Assembly: GCF_023159225.1 (NCBI RefSeq)
Contig: NC_063176.1
Span: 4,414,963-4,478,962 of the forward strand
DNA from: Perognathus longimembris pacificus
Taxonomy: Eukaryota; Chordata; Mammalia; Rodentia; Heteromyidae
Length of the DNA stretch: 64,000 nt
Reading direction: 5' to 3'
Shown piece by piece: positions 11,159 through 23,600 of this stretch. Below the pieces are notes generated by a model, which was not told where the DNA came from, did not search any database, and was given only the letters and a program-made list of their open reading frames with translations. The position numbers were made by a program, and so were the translations under genes. Each line of letters opens with the position of its first letter. The stretch's first letter is position 1.

Positions 11159-12313
11159 TTAAAAGAGTTGAATCATAGACTCTCTGGATTTACCTACACC
11201 AATCCATTTCACTGGAATCTGAAGCTCATCTTCAAAAAAGCGAACATAATGCTGCACATTTACAGGTAGTTCTTTAAACGTCCATGCATTCAGTATGTCT
11301 GTGTTCCATCCTGAAAGAGTCTTGTATTAGACCTCAACTTTATTTAAGACATCATGGTTTGCTGGAAAATGAGTTATGATTTCACCATCTAACTTGTAAG
11401 CCACTCCAACTTTGATTTCTGTAAACATGTCCAAAATGTCCAACTTGGTAAGGACCAATGCCGTAAATCCATTAATCATATTTGATTGAAACAAGGTCCA
11501 ACCAACCACATGTTCTTTTCCTTCCAGTAGTGACACCAAACTCCATACCCCTTGTTTGTAATAATTATCTGATTTCATTGTCCTGTTCCGTAGGGAAGGC
11601 GCCAATATCATCTCTGGTGGTATAAGTCTTCAATACTCCATACACTTTTCCATTGTTCTGAGGCGGCATACCCAAACCCATACAAACACTTCCAACCGTA
11701 CAGTTTGACGAAGTTTCGAAAGGGTAAGTCCCAAAATCAATATCTAGTAGTGCTGCATTTGCACCTTCTACCAAGATTTTCTTTGGAGGTACATGTAGGG
11801 CCTCATATAGGAAATAAACTCCATCTCTCACCATTGGTTTATTTTTTTCCATATAACCCTTGAGTTTCTGTAATTCACCTTCAATGTCTACTTCCAAAGT
11901 AGGATACATAGATTTGTACTGGTTAGCCAGAAATTTGAACCTCTCAGAGAAGCCACTGAAGTCAGACACAAGATCACACATCCAAAGTCCACTTCGAGCA
12001 GCTTTGGAAGAGTAAACTGGGCCAATGCCCTTTTTTGTAGTACCCAATTTTTTTTTTCCTGCTTGTTCTTGTCTTTGTTCCTGGATCCCAAATCAAATAC
12101 AATATGAGCTCTGTCAGATACAGCAAGTCTCTTTTCCCAGCCTTCTAGACCGTTTCCTTTTTGAACGTTTTTCCCTACTTCTTCAAACAATCCAGGCAGA
12201 TGAATTCCCACACCATTTCCAATGAATGTGGTAACATTTGCATTAATTATTCCACTCCCCAGTGTGCGGAGCTGAGCCAGAAGCAGGCTGTCCACCGAGA
12301 GCGCGTGGGCCGG
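11159..12313 (-). pseudogene. ADSS2: ADSS2 (adenylosuccinate synthetase) processed pseudogene
   Basis: Adenylosuccinate synthetase makes adenylosuccinate from IMP, aspartate and GTP. Intronless blocks on the minus strand are: [20 protein letters not shown] and [18 protein letters not shown] (from about 12.25 kb), [20 protein letters not shown] continuing for about 150 residues to [10 protein letters not shown] (ends near 11580), then [20 protein letters not shown], and a terminal segment ending ESMIQLF with TAA at 11159-11161. Frameshifts separate the blocks. The N-terminal P-loop region is missing or scrambled at the 5' end. The gene cannot be functional. Confidence 0.92.
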
Positions 12314-14370
12314 ACCCCATAAATATTTTTATCTGAGTAAAAATAGAAAATAACTGTTTTATGTAAAATTACAAAAACACAAAGAAATACACAATTGTTA
12401 TTATGAGAGTATAAGCGTCTTTATTTAAAGAGTAAAAATGTATGCAAAAACCCTCCTCCTTTTACAAAAGATTGCAAGTAGTTTTTCCTGGACACTAATG
12501 AAATATTGAAGTATCCATATTTTTATATGCTTTAGGTCTAAAGACATTAAGCTGCTTTTGTCATTAAGAATTTTTAAACATTCTTGTGCTATTTCAAAGA
12601 TACATACTTCTTTATAAAAGTAGCAAAAATGATGAACGCAGAAAATAGCAGACCTCACCAAAAATATCTGGAGGCACAGCCCTTAAAAAGAAATATCATA
12701 CTGGGGTATTACCATTCAGGGAAAATACAATTAATTTTCCTAATTTGACACAGATTGATACCAAAATGAATGGAATCAATTGATGTATGTGAACATCAAC
12801 CACACATGGAAATTCGGAAATTCTGTGTTATGTGTTTGACTTTTTTTCCAGTGCCAACACAAACTTTCAAGCCAGCAAGACAGTATGGAAGTTGGTCAAA
12901 TATAAACTTTGCAAGAAAAAAGATAGCTTTAAGACAAAAGTGAGTATTTCTTTATTTTGTATTCAGTACAAAAGATGATCAACAATATGTCTGTTTTCTT
13001 TGAATATATCATTCTACAGGGGAAAAAAACAACTAAGCATGAATTATAGTTTCTTAACAGTTACAGTTAATAGGAAACTGTCACCTCAATAAGGGCAACA
13101 GAATATTTTATTTTTCCGTTGAGAGATAGTACTTAAAATGCTTCTTTAATCAATTGGAAAAAATGAGACATGTCAGCTGTAATGGTGCATAAAATAATGG
13201 TGAGGAGAGAAGTGAAGAAGAAAGAGCATCTAACCACACGCCACAACTCTTCAAAGAACGAAAGAAAAACTTCCCAAGGGGGAAAACAGTTTTTTTTAAA
13301 AAATGATAAAAAGCATCTGAAGAATGCTTAAAGGAGAAAAAAAGCTTCTTTTTATTCCTTTCCTTCAAAACACACACATGGAATTTGAGATATAAAATCT
13401 GTTGTCTTCTTTTCTAAAAAATAATGTATCAAAAGAATTTCAAATCTAAAAGTCAAGATTCTTAAGCTCTTGAGATACCAGGTTATACTTTAGTATTTTC
13501 GTTTAAAACAGGAAATGACTTATCAATTCCATAGGACTTAAAGGGAAGGTGCAAAACTTTGATAGCTGCTACTGTGACCAGATAGATGTTAGGGGTTTCT
13601 ATATACTGTTACATGTTGTAACATTCTATTTGGACATTCTTAAAGCCATGGTGCCCAAATAAGTGCTAATAAAAGATATAGATTTTATTTTTGTTAGTTA
13701 TTTACTACAGAATCTTAAAGGCCTTATACAGTATAAATGAAGTAACAATGCAGTTTGAAATCCTATAGCCAGTATTGAAAATGACTTAAAGTTACCAGAT
13801 AAGGAAATCAGACCTGCTTTGTCTTCCGGTCCCTAAGATTCTGACTATGGTGCTCATTTAAGGCACCGCTTAGTGCTGGCAGTACCCGGCCCCTCCAATC
13901 AAGCAACTTCTAAAGCTGCTCTGGGGATGAATTTCAAAGGAAATAATGAGAGGTATTGAAAGGATTATCTTCAGAGTGGCCTTTCTGCTACAAAAGCTCT
14001 ACCCAGTCTCACATTTGACTTGCACATAACATTGTAGAAACAATGAGAGAGAATTTTTGTTAAAGCTATCTCTGTTTAGTGTTAGTTTGTAGTAAGGAAT
14101 TTCACATACAGATTACTTAACTAAAAGTAATTTAATAATTGTCCTTTTGAATATTTTTAAGCCTTCGTGTGTGTGTGTGTGTATGTGTGTGTCTGTGTGT
14201 TTGTGTGTAGGTATGAAGTGGTCAATTGAACATATATAGGTATTTGTACATGCACATATGATTCAAAAGGAAAAACATAAGGAAGAGGAAAGGTCTTCTT
14301 TAAAGAGAAGACTGCCAATAATGAAGCCTAGGCTTCTCTTTCATAAACTTTTAAAGTAACTTACTAGCAT
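12314..14370. other. Non-coding AT-rich stretch between ADSS2 and GABPA pseudogenes
   Basis: No convincing gene. The minus strand reads without an obvious boundary from the truncated GABPA coding part, so some of it may be GABPA 3'UTR joined by an internal deletion; this is not proven. It contains a GT microsatellite at 14167-14209. Confidence 0.4.
14167..14209. repeat. (GT)n microsatellite
   Basis: Interrupted GTGTGTGTGTGT run with GTATGT, GTCTGT and TTGTGT variants. Confidence 0.85.
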
Positions 14371-15055
14371 CTTGAAAGGGTTATCTGGAATAATTTGCAC
14401 AGGTTGATCAATTGCAACTACTTCATTCATCTCTTGTTCCTGGCTTGCCAACACATATTTTCAAAGTAGCTCCAGATGACTCCCAAAGAATTTCTCTCCG
14501 AGGAACCCGCTGAAAAACATCTTCTTGGCTGAGACTACGTAATTCTCTTCCTGAAACGTTGAGTGTGGTGAGGTCTGTATCAGTCATGCTGAACTCCTTC
14601 ATTACCCAAACCACCCAAACCACTTGGTCTGTGGACCACTGAATAGGGTCATAGGGTATCCCAAGGAGTTCCTGTTCCTTCCTATAACCTTCCAGTGCAG
14701 CAGCCCATCGTGGCACTTGTTCTGCAGTTTCATCTGTAATTGCCGTGATGTGTTTTGTACCATCGATGGTTATCACTTGGGCTTCCTCAACAAGATGGGC
14801 TTCTGCTTCCACCTGGTGTTCATCTGGATCAATCACCACTTCAACCGTTTCCACAGTTTTAACAATCTCAATCTCTATCAGCTCCTCTGCTTCTATTTTA
14901 GTCATGGTTGAAATATTTCAAATACTCAGTTCCACTCTGGAATCGGCCCGTTAGCCAGGTGGCGTCTCTTCGGGTGAGACCTGCAGCTCCCACGACTCCA
15001 AGCCGGAGGTCCCCGGCCCTGGCCCACGCGGATCAGGCTCCGAGAAAACCAGGAA
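14371..15055 (-). pseudogene. GABPA: GABPA processed pseudogene, internally deleted
   Basis: GABPA is the ETS-family subunit of GA-binding protein. The minus-strand frame starting at 14905 opens MTKIEAEELIEIEI and jumps directly to VETVEVVIDPDEHQVEAEAH; about a hundred residues of the normal N-terminus are absent. It then continues through EEAQVITIDGTKHITAITDE, RWAAALEGYRKEQELLGIPY and the pointed-domain segment QWSTDQVVWVVWVMKEFS. It frameshifts near 14430 and ends shortly after a segment equivalent to QIIP; the ETS domain is missing. A GC-rich 5'UTR precedes it to about 15055. No introns are seen. Confidence 0.88.
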
Positions 15056-15182
15056 CACATTAACAACCAAACAACTACATTTTGTTGTGTGAAATGCTTG
15101 TGATTCACATTCTTCCTAATTGCCAGCCCCTTATATGGCTGTAGTTTTCATTTCTTTGGGCCTCATTTAAGAAATCATCACA

Positions 15183-15394
15183 GGGGCTGGGGATATAGCC
15201 TAGTGGCAAGAGTGCCTGCCTCGGATACACGAGGCCCTAGGTTCGATTCACCAGCACCACATATACAGAAAATGGCCAGAAGCGGCACTGTGGCTCAAGA
15301 GGCAGAGTGCTAGCCTTGAGCGGGAAGAAGCCAGGGACAGTGCTCAGGCCCTGAGTCCAAGGCCCAGGACTCGCCAAAAAAAAAAAAAAAAAAA
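15183..15394 (+). mobile_element. Dimeric ID-type SINE with target duplication
   Basis: Full-length SINE with A-tail; AAGAAATCATCACA is duplicated on both sides. It lies just upstream of the GABPA pseudogene 5' end. Confidence 0.92.
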
Positions 15395-15464
15395 AGAAAT
15401 CATCACAGGGAATGGCAAGTGTTTTTTAAGCTACTTAAAGAGAAGCAGTAAAACAAAAACTTTA

Positions 15465-15780
15465 TGCTAGGTTTTTAAAGTAGGTAGCTGGTAAAGGAGA
15501 ACGCCACGCAGTATTCAGGCAACAGAGAAAGTTTATTACCGAACTGATGGCCTGTGGCCGAGGTGATCCATGGCCGGAGAGAAGGGAGAGAGAGAGAGAC
15601 CCCCACCCAGCCCTGCCTTATATCTAGGGCAGGGTAAGGGGTGTGGCCAGGTGGATTAGGAGGTGACCTCAGGGAAAGGGGAGGTAACTGCCTCCAGGTC
15701 TGCAGGTTACCCAGGTAACTGGGTGGAGACTTAATGAGGTGGGGGCATCTACATGGAGCCCTCAGGAAGAGGACCTTACA
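15465..15780 (-). repeat. 3' LTR of the 3.1-kb element
   Basis: On the plus strand it runs from TGCTAGG to CCTTACA. AATAAA lies on the minus strand near 15530. It differs from its partner at many positions, so the insertion is not young. Confidence 0.85.
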
Positions 15781-16204
15781 TTCCAGCCTTTTAATAGTTA
15801 TGAAAAAGGGCTAAGACTCTCTCTGGCTGCTTCCTGCTGGCAAGGGACATGGGCATTAGGGGTAAAAGGCAGAAATGTGGCCTCTCCTAGAGAAGGTGAG
15901 CAGCAGGGTCCCTTGCTGTTAGATGCCAGTCCTTGAATGAAGCCTGGAAGAAGTCTCATGAGGCAGGGGCTGGACAAAAAAAATATTAAGGCAAAAGGAA
16001 GGGCTTAGGGCACAAAATTAAAAATTGGATGACTTGGATAGTTCTTATACTCAGGTATGGACATTAGATGGACAAGCTACTATCTCTTGATCCCCCGGCT
16101 CTGATTAGTTTTGAAAGGGCGAGACAAAGTGACTCCATTTTGGATGCGATCATTTTCCTCTTACTCCACTCCATGATACTTGTTCCCAGAACTGGCTGAG
16201 TCCC

Positions 16205-16500
16205 AGTGGTCTAGGTGCTTGTTGCTGGGATGGCTTGCCCCCATTGGCATTCACGGGGTTTGAACTCAGGCCCTGGGCACTGTCCCTGAGCACTTCTGCT
16301 CGAGGCTAGCACTCTACCACTTGAGCCACAGCTCCACTTCCAGCATTTGGCTGGTAAGAGATAAGTCTCTTCAGCCATGCTTCCAGCCTGGCTCTTCGCT
16401 GGTTAATTGGGAGATGGAGTTTGAGAGATTTTCTGCCCGGGCTGGCTTAGAACTGCAATCCAAGGAGTCTTTGCCACAAAAGCCCTTTTTGATTTCCAAT
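16205..16500 (-). mobile_element. ID/B1 chimeric SINE, reverse orientation
   Basis: The reverse complement shows the tRNA-like half (plus strand CTCTACCACTTGAGCCACAG) followed by a B1-like half (plus strand GCCCGGGCTGGCTTAGAACT). It lies inside the 3.1-kb LTR element. Confidence 0.7.
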
Positions 16501-16514
16501 TAAAACAATAAGGA

Positions 16515-16737
16515 GGGCTGGGGATATGGCCTAGTGGCAAGAGAGCTTGCCTGGTATACATGAGGCACTGGGTTCGATTCCCCAGCACCACATATACAGA
16601 AAACGGACAGAAGTGGCGCTGTGGCTCTAGTGGCAGAGTGCTAACCTTGAGCAAAAGGAAACCAGGGACAGTGCTCAGGCCCTGAGTTCAAGGCCCAGGA
16701 CTGGCCAAAAAAAAATAATAAAAATAAATAAATAAAT
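16515..16737 (+). mobile_element. Dimeric ID-type SINE with target duplication
   Basis: It starts GGGCTGGGGATATGGCC and ends in A-rich AATAAATAAATA repeats. TAAAACAATAAGGA flanks both sides. It is nested in the 3.1-kb LTR element. Confidence 0.9.
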
Positions 16738-17347
16738 AAAACAATAAGGAGACCAAGGGGACTAGAGCTTACTTGTACCTTGTCAAGAACTGACCAAATA
16801 CTTGCCAGAATTCTGCAATGACAAAACTCAGTAGATGTGATGAGTTTTAGCACAGATATATAGCTAGATGGACATACTAACAAATGACGTTTACACATAC
16901 ATACACACATGGAACACACATACACACTGTGCACATAGGTCTTACATCATGCAAAAATGAATTTCAGCAGTAGACTCGGAATTCCAATAGTAAATGACAT
17001 TTTTTGTCAAATATTTTATAATCACATGGTTGGTTAGAAAAACAATTTTGCTAGCAAACAACAGTTTTCAGAATATAAAATGGAGAAACCATATTTTGAT
17101 AAACTCTAGTGGCAAGCCATGTTGAGGGGGGTGGAAGGAGGACACAAACACACTAATAGAGAACACGTGGCATGGCATAATGGCACCTGAGCTGATGCCT
17201 GTTAAATCCAATATCCATCACGTGGTCAATGCTAGAGAAGAGAACTTTTAAGATATCTTTGCTGACAAAGCACATTGGTGGTCAAGCCTCAGTATCGAAG
17301 GTCTGTGAAAATAGGCAGTTTGTGAGCAAGGCACACAACGATGGTAC

Positions 17348-17683
17348 TGTTGTGCCAAGTCGCGAAACCACCACCAAGAAGACCACCAAGACTCAGACAT
17401 TCCGAAATGCAAAAGCAAGGCAAGGCTTTATTTAAGCGAGCTGCAACTCGGGCCTCGTCCTACCCACCGACACAGCGGAGGTTAGGAGGGAGCCCCGAGC
17501 TGTGATTACACAGGGCTTATAAAGGCAAAGAACAAGGTTACAACAATCAGGTGTTCAAACAATCAAGATTAGGACATAGGTACAAATCTGATTGGCTCAG
17601 GGTTCGATTCTAAAATGGGGTTCACGTGGTAAAATGGGGTTCACGTGGTAAAATGGGGCCTGACTTCAAAGTCTGGCACTTCA
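17348..17683 (-). mobile_element. Solo LTR with 4-bp target duplication
   Basis: It begins TGTTGTGCCAAGTCGC and ends GGCACTTCA on the plus strand; GTAC precedes and follows it. AATAAA and TATAAG signals are on the minus strand. A second copy is at 32012-32328. This copy carries one extra unit of the GGGGTTCACGTGGTAAAAT tandem. A 4-bp duplication is typical of gammaretrovirus-like (class I) elements. Confidence 0.82.
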
Positions 17684-18256
17684 GTACGACTTGGGAATTT
17701 TATAAAGTAAGCAAGTAAGCAGAAAGATGAGAGAGAGAGGGAGAAAAAGGAAGAGAAAGAGAGGAAAAGAGAAAGATAGAGAGAGCCTGAATATAAGTGA
17801 CTTCTAACCATTTACCATTGCAGTGGCAAAAACTGTATCTGTTTCAGTATTTCGAGCAGGCCTCATTGCACTGCCGAGAGTCGTGCTAGCAGTTTCCCGG
17901 CTTGGATGTGACTGATGCAAAACCCAAAAAGCACGGGAGAGAGGCGCCTGGTGAGTGGATGAGCTTACCGGGCAGAAGCGGCAGGCAGAAGTGGCAGAAG
18001 CGGCAGAAGCTGCGGACAGAGCGGCAGAGAACCGGAGCAGCAGCAGTTTCACTCACCAGGGTAGACAAGTGGTGTGGAGGTGGATGTGGAGGCCAGCAAT
18101 GGTATTAGTGAAAAGTGCCACATGGCGACTCGCAGCAGTTGAGTTCGTGGAAAAAGGGCTGTCAGGACTGGGGATACTCCCAGAAAAAGAAGAAAAATAG
18201 AGGGGAATTCTGCCTGTCCTGACTCTTAAGCCCCATCCAAGTCTCAGCACCATATA
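17684..18256 (-). other. Leader region of the 3.1-kb LTR element
   Basis: The purine-rich stretch about 17725-17790 (GAGAGAGAGGGAGAAAAAGG) and a GGCAGAAG/CGGCAG repeat near 17965-18035 are the only notable sequences. Frames such as 17804-18052 are not gene-like. Next to the 5' LTR the minus strand reads TATATGGTGCTGAGACTTGG; the TGG may begin the primer-binding site, tRNA not assigned. Confidence 0.5.
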
Positions 18257-18572
18257 TGTTAGTTTTTTAAAGTAGGTACCCGGTAAAGGAGAACGCCACG
18301 CGGTATTCAGGCAGGAGATAAAATTTATTAGCGAACTGCTGGCCTGTGGCCAAGGTGATCCATGGCTGGGGAGAAGGCAGAGAGAGAGCGACCCCCACCC
18401 AGCCCTGCCTTATATCTAGGGCAGGGGTAAGAGGTGTGGCCAGGTAGATTAGGATGTGACCTCAGGGAAAGGGGAGGTAACTGCCTCCAGGTCTGCAGGT
18501 TACCCAGGTAACTGGGTGGAGACTTAATAAGGTGGGGCATCTACATGGAGCCCTCAGGGAGAGGACCTTACA
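18257..18572 (-). repeat. 5' LTR of the 3.1-kb element
   Basis: On the plus strand it runs from TGTTAG to CCTTACA; it is the partner of 15465-15780. TATA-like and AATAAA signals are on the minus strand. Confidence 0.85.
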
Positions 18573-18577
18573 CTTTA

Positions 18578-20480
18578 GAGTCAGGCATACAAGGTAGCTG
18601 AAGCTTATAATTCAGCAAGTGGGGAAAGCTGGTGCAGGAAGATCTTGATTTTGAGGCCAGATCATAGATAGTAACTGAAAATCTCTCAAAAGCAAGTACA
18701 AACATAAGGGCTGTGTATGAAGGTCAATGAACACAGTGCTTTTCTGGCAGGATTGTAGGCCTTTTTCAATTATTAGTGATGAAAAAAAAAGAATTCACAG
18801 ACACCAAATATACAGTGAAGAGAAAACTATGTAAAAGACTGATTCAAAATAACATGGAAAATGTTGATTAAGGCAAGCAAGGGAAAATAAAAATAAAAGA
18901 CATAAATTTTAAAACAAAAATGATACTCTCTGTGTCTCCTTTATTTTACATTTTCAGATCATATTTCAATCATTTAAAAATATTTGAGAATGAGAAAATA
19001 GCATTAATATCTTTGATTTTACAGTATCTTGTATTCTCTTGGAAATGTGCCTAGCACTAATACAGAGGTTGAATTTGACCAAAGTACAAAATATGCATGC
19101 AGAGAAACAGCAAGCTAAACTTTTGTACTGCCAATATAGGTTAATTTTACTCCCTTGTAAAAAAAGGGAAGACTACCATGGTTTGTATGAGCTAAAGAAA
19201 GTACAATCATAATAATATATTAGTTATATTGATACATAGCTGATTAATGTAAGTATTTTTAAGTTATTATTTTATACTAATTCTCATAGATAGGAATTAT
19301 TCTCAGTACTACTTTTTCTGTAAAGCTAATATAAAACCCAGGGCTTCAAACATGCTAGGACATTTCACTGCCACTGAGCTACACACACGTGCCTGACTAG
19401 ATTCTTGGTCAGAGTAAAACTGACAAAGGGAATCTTTTTATTGTAGGTCCAAGATGGGGACTCAAACGGGGTTCCTGACACTTTCATTCATTGGCTGGTA
19501 CTCTACCAACTGAGCAACTCCCCCAACTCCTGAACCTTAGATTATAGAAGATAATAACTAGAAAAATAATACAATAGCCTCTTATTTAAGTTTGCATTTA
19601 CTTCTGGTAGAAAAAAATTAACCTTCATATTATACAGATGTACTAGTCATTTTTTAAATATGATATATGAACACAAGGATATCAAAGAGTACAGCTAGTT
19701 AAAATTGTCATAAAATTATGACATTTTATGAAAGTTCTATATTTATACTTCCATTTCATTAAAATTGGTCTGTTCACCTTAACGTATTGCTATTACACAG
19801 AGGGGGGGAAAAGTTTATTTAATTGATGTTTCTACATTGAAGACAGTGCCCAAGTCGTCCAGTAGACAGCATCAAGCACTTGGAGCTACGAAGGTAGGCA
19901 GATGAATATTCGCTGTGTTCTGTGGAAATGTAGACACATCCTGTAGGGATGACCCATCACATTAGAAATTGGTTTTAACCTCGGTAACACTGGAGGAACC
20001 TGAATTTTTAGCGTTATTAACAGACCTTTTCCCAGTATAAATCTAATGCAATTCTTCATTAAATAAAGGCCCTTGGGGGAAATGTGTGCTTGGAATTACA
20101 TGGTTATTATTCTCAACTTGGGTCTTAATGAACGCCACTTTAAAAATGTAATTGCTTGTTGTACAATAATTATCCCATATATTGCTGATTTCTTCTTCCC
20201 CTTCCCAATTGGTAGTCAGTTTTCTGTTGCGAGAGCAAAATAACTGTGATAATCCATTTATGAGGAAGAAAGGTTCATTTGGCTCCCAGTTTCAGAGATT
20301 TTACTCCAGAGTCATGTGGAATGGTTTTGTTTACATGGCATGATTCTACTTTGTTCCATGATTCAGTAGGTTTGCAGAGAGTTGGGACTATGGCGAGCAA
20401 GAATATCATGTTGGGTGTGTCAGTAACTCTCTTTAGGCATGTAAATACAAAGAAAAATGAAGTAAATATATCCTTCAAGG
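18578..20480. other. AT-rich intergenic DNA with old repeats
   Basis: No gene. About 18585-18715 is possibly a very old SINE; about 19325-19400 and 19465-19530 look like reverse ID monomers (GGTACTCTACCAACTGAGCA). About 20225-20440 resembles an old interspersed repeat of unidentified family. Confidence 0.4.
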
Positions 20481-20680
20481 CCACATTTTTTTTATTATTA
20501 ATTGAACATAAATTTTTTTACAAGGTGTTGTGCAAAGAGGGTGCAGTTACAAAGTAGGGCAGTGTGTACATTTCTTGTGATATCTTACGACCTGTTTTTC
20601 TATCCCTTGTCTAAGTCAGGTAGACATATATACAATATACAATGTATCAAGAACATATACAGTCTTCACAGACTTGGTCT

Positions 20681-23600
20681 CTACTGTCTCTCCGTCTCCC
20701 TTTGTTGACAGTCATATATCAGGGAGATCATGCCCCTTTGTTTTCTGTGTTCTAGGCTTGTCTCACTCAACATTTTTTGTTTGAGTTCTGACCATTTCCC
20801 TGCGAATAACAATATTTCACCATTCCTAATCGCTATGTAGTATTCCATTGTGTATAAGTACCATATTTTTTGGATCCATTCGTCTGTGGAGGGGCATCTG
20901 GGTTGTTTCCATATTTTGGCTATTGTGAATTCTGCCGCGATAAACATGGAAGTACAAATGTCTTTTTGATATCTTGGGTTTTGCTGTTTAGGATAGATGC
21001 CTAGGAGTGGTATGGCTGGGTCATAGGGTAGGTCTATATTGAGCTTTTTGAGAAACCTCCATACTGTTTTCCAAAGTGGTTGTACTAATTTGCATTCCCA
21101 CCAACAATGGAGAAGGGTTCCTCTTTCCCCACAGCCCCTCCAGCATTTGTTGTTTCCTGAGTTCAGAGTATAGGCCATTCTAACTGGGGTGAGGTGGTAT
21201 CTCAGGGTTGTTTTTATTTGCATTTCCTTTACTAGCAGGGATGTTGAGCATTTCCTCATGTGTTTCTTTGCCATTTTTATATCTTCTCTTGTGAAGTCTC
21301 TCTTTAGCTCTTTTGCCCATTTCCTAATAGGTTTATTGGGCTTGGAGGGGCTTAGTTTTTTGAGTTCTCTGTAGATGACCGATATCAGGCCTTTGTCTGT
21401 TGCTGTGCTGGTAAATATCCTTTCCCATATCATTGGCTGTCTTTCTATTTTGGTGGCTATGACCTTAGCTGTGCAGAAACTTTTTAATTTGTAGTAGTCC
21501 CATTTGTCGAGTCTTTCCCCTATTTGTTGTGCCCCGGGGACTCTTCAGGAAGTTCCTTCCTGTGCCTATAAGTTCTAGTGTCGTTCCTACTCTGTCCTTC
21601 AGTAGTTTCAAGGATTCAGGTCTGATGTTGAGGTCCTTGATCCATTTTGAGTTGATCTTGGTGCATGGTGATAGGCTTGGGTCTACTTTGAGTTTTCTGC
21701 ATATGGCTGCCCACTTCTCCCAGCACCAGTAGGTGAAGAGGCTATGTTTATTCCATTGTATGTCTTTAGCTCCTTTGTCAAATATCAGTTGGTGGTAAGA
21801 ATGCGGTTTTATTTCTGGGTCTTCAATTCTAATCCACTGGTCTTCCGATCTGTTTTTATACCAATACCATGCTGTTTTTGTTATGATGGCCTTGTAGTAG
21901 AGCTTGAAGTCTGGTATTGTGATACCTCCTGCACTAATTTTTTTGGCCTAGATTTGTTTTGGCTATTCTAGGTTTTTTGCTGTTCCATATAAATTTATGG
22001 ATTGGTTTCTCTATTTCAGTGAAAAATGTGGGTGAGATTTTGATAGGTATCGCATTGAATTTGTATAACAATTGGGGCAATATGGCCATTTTCACTATAT
22101 TGATTCTGCCTACCCATGAGCATGGGAGGTCTTTCCATCTCCTTGTGTCTTCTTTGATTTCCCTTTTTAGATTTTTGTAGTTTTCATTGAATAGGTCCGT
22201 CACGTCCTTGGTTAAGTTGATCCCTAGGTACTTTATTCTTTTTTTGGCTACTGTAAATGGAATTGTTTCCATAATTTCCTTTTCTGTTTGTCTATTGCTG
22301 GTGTACAGAAAAGCTGCTGACTTTTGTGGGTTGATTTTGTATCCTGCTACTTTGCCAAATTGGTTTATTAGGTGTAGGAGTTTGGGTACTAAGTTTTTTG
22401 GGTCCTTCAGATATAGGATCATGTCGTCTGTGAATAGGGATAACTTGATTTCTTCCTTGCCGATGTGGATCCCTTTGATGTCCTCCTCTTGCCTTATTGC
22501 TATGGCTAGGGATTCCAGCACTATGTTGAACAGAAGTGGGGAGAGTGGGCATCCTTGTCTTGTTCCTGAGTTTAGGGGGAATGATTTAAGTTTCTCTCCA
22601 TTTAATATGATATTAGCAGTTGGTCTGTTGTATATGGCTTTTATTGTTTTGAGGAATGTTCCATCTATTCCTGTTCTCTCCAAAGCTTTTAATAGGTATG
22701 GATGTTGTATTTTGTCAAAGGCTTTTTGGGCATCGACTGAGATAACAATGTAATTCTTAATTTTAGATCTGTTTATGTGGTGAATTATGTTGATTGATTT
22801 ACAGATGTTGAACCATCCTTGTGACTGAGGGATGAAGCCTACTTGGTCATGATGTATGATTTTCTTGATTAGTTTTTGGATCCTGTTAGCTAATATTTTA
22901 TTGAGGAGCTTTGCGTCTGTGTTCATTAGTGATATTGGTCTGTAGTTCTCTTTTTTTGTTTGATCTTTGCCTGGTTTGGGAATGAGTATGATATTAGCTT
23001 CGTAGAATGAGTTTGGGATTTCTCCCTCTGTTTCTTTTTCATGGAAGAGTTTGAGGAGTATTGGTATTAGCTCCTCACTAAAGGTTTTGTGGAATTCATT
23101 GGTGAATCCATCTGTGCCTGGGCTTTTCTTACTAGGGAGGTTCTTGATTACCTCCTGTATCTCACTGTAAGTCATTGGTTTATTTACTTGATTTATTTCT
23201 TCTTGGTTCAGTTTGGGCAGTTTGTACTTCTCTAAGAATTGATCCATTTCTGTAAAATTATTGTTTTTTGCTGAGTAGAGGTTTTGGAAATAGCTCCTTA
23301 TGATTGTTTGAATATCGTGTGTACTTGTAATTTTTCTGGTGGAGTCCCTGATTTTACGTATGTGAGTCTCTTCTCTTCTTTTTTTTTTGTAAGTCTTGCA
23401 AGGGGTCTGTCAATTTTGTTTATTTTCTCAAAGAACCAGCTTTTAGTCTTATTTACTTGTTGAATGGTCTTTCTATTTTCAATCAGATTTATCTCTTCTT
23501 TAATCTTTGTGATCTCTCCCCTCCTAGTCGTTTTAGATTCTGTCATTTCTTGTTTCTCCAGTTGTTTTAGTTTCATCGTGAGGGTATTCACCTGCTCTGC

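Larger units (their letters stand above)
15465..18572 (-). mobile_element. Non-autonomous LTR retrotransposon (3.1 kb, two LTRs)
   Basis: Two 316-bp LTRs in the same orientation (15465-15780 and 18257-18572) are flanked by the 5-bp duplication CTTTA at 15460-15464 and 18573-18577, so they belong to one insertion. Each LTR has TATA-like (TATAAGGCAGGG) and AATAAA signals on the minus strand. The interior has no gag, pol or env frame and was later invaded by a solo LTR (17348-17683) and SINEs. About 16.85-17.34 kb resembles ERV sequence at about 34.9-35.45 kb. The family is unnamed here. Confidence 0.85.

Noticed and set aside
17804..18253. Several 60-80 residue frames on both strands
   Set aside because: Leader of a non-autonomous LTR element with repetitive GGCAGAAG sequence; no protein family seen.
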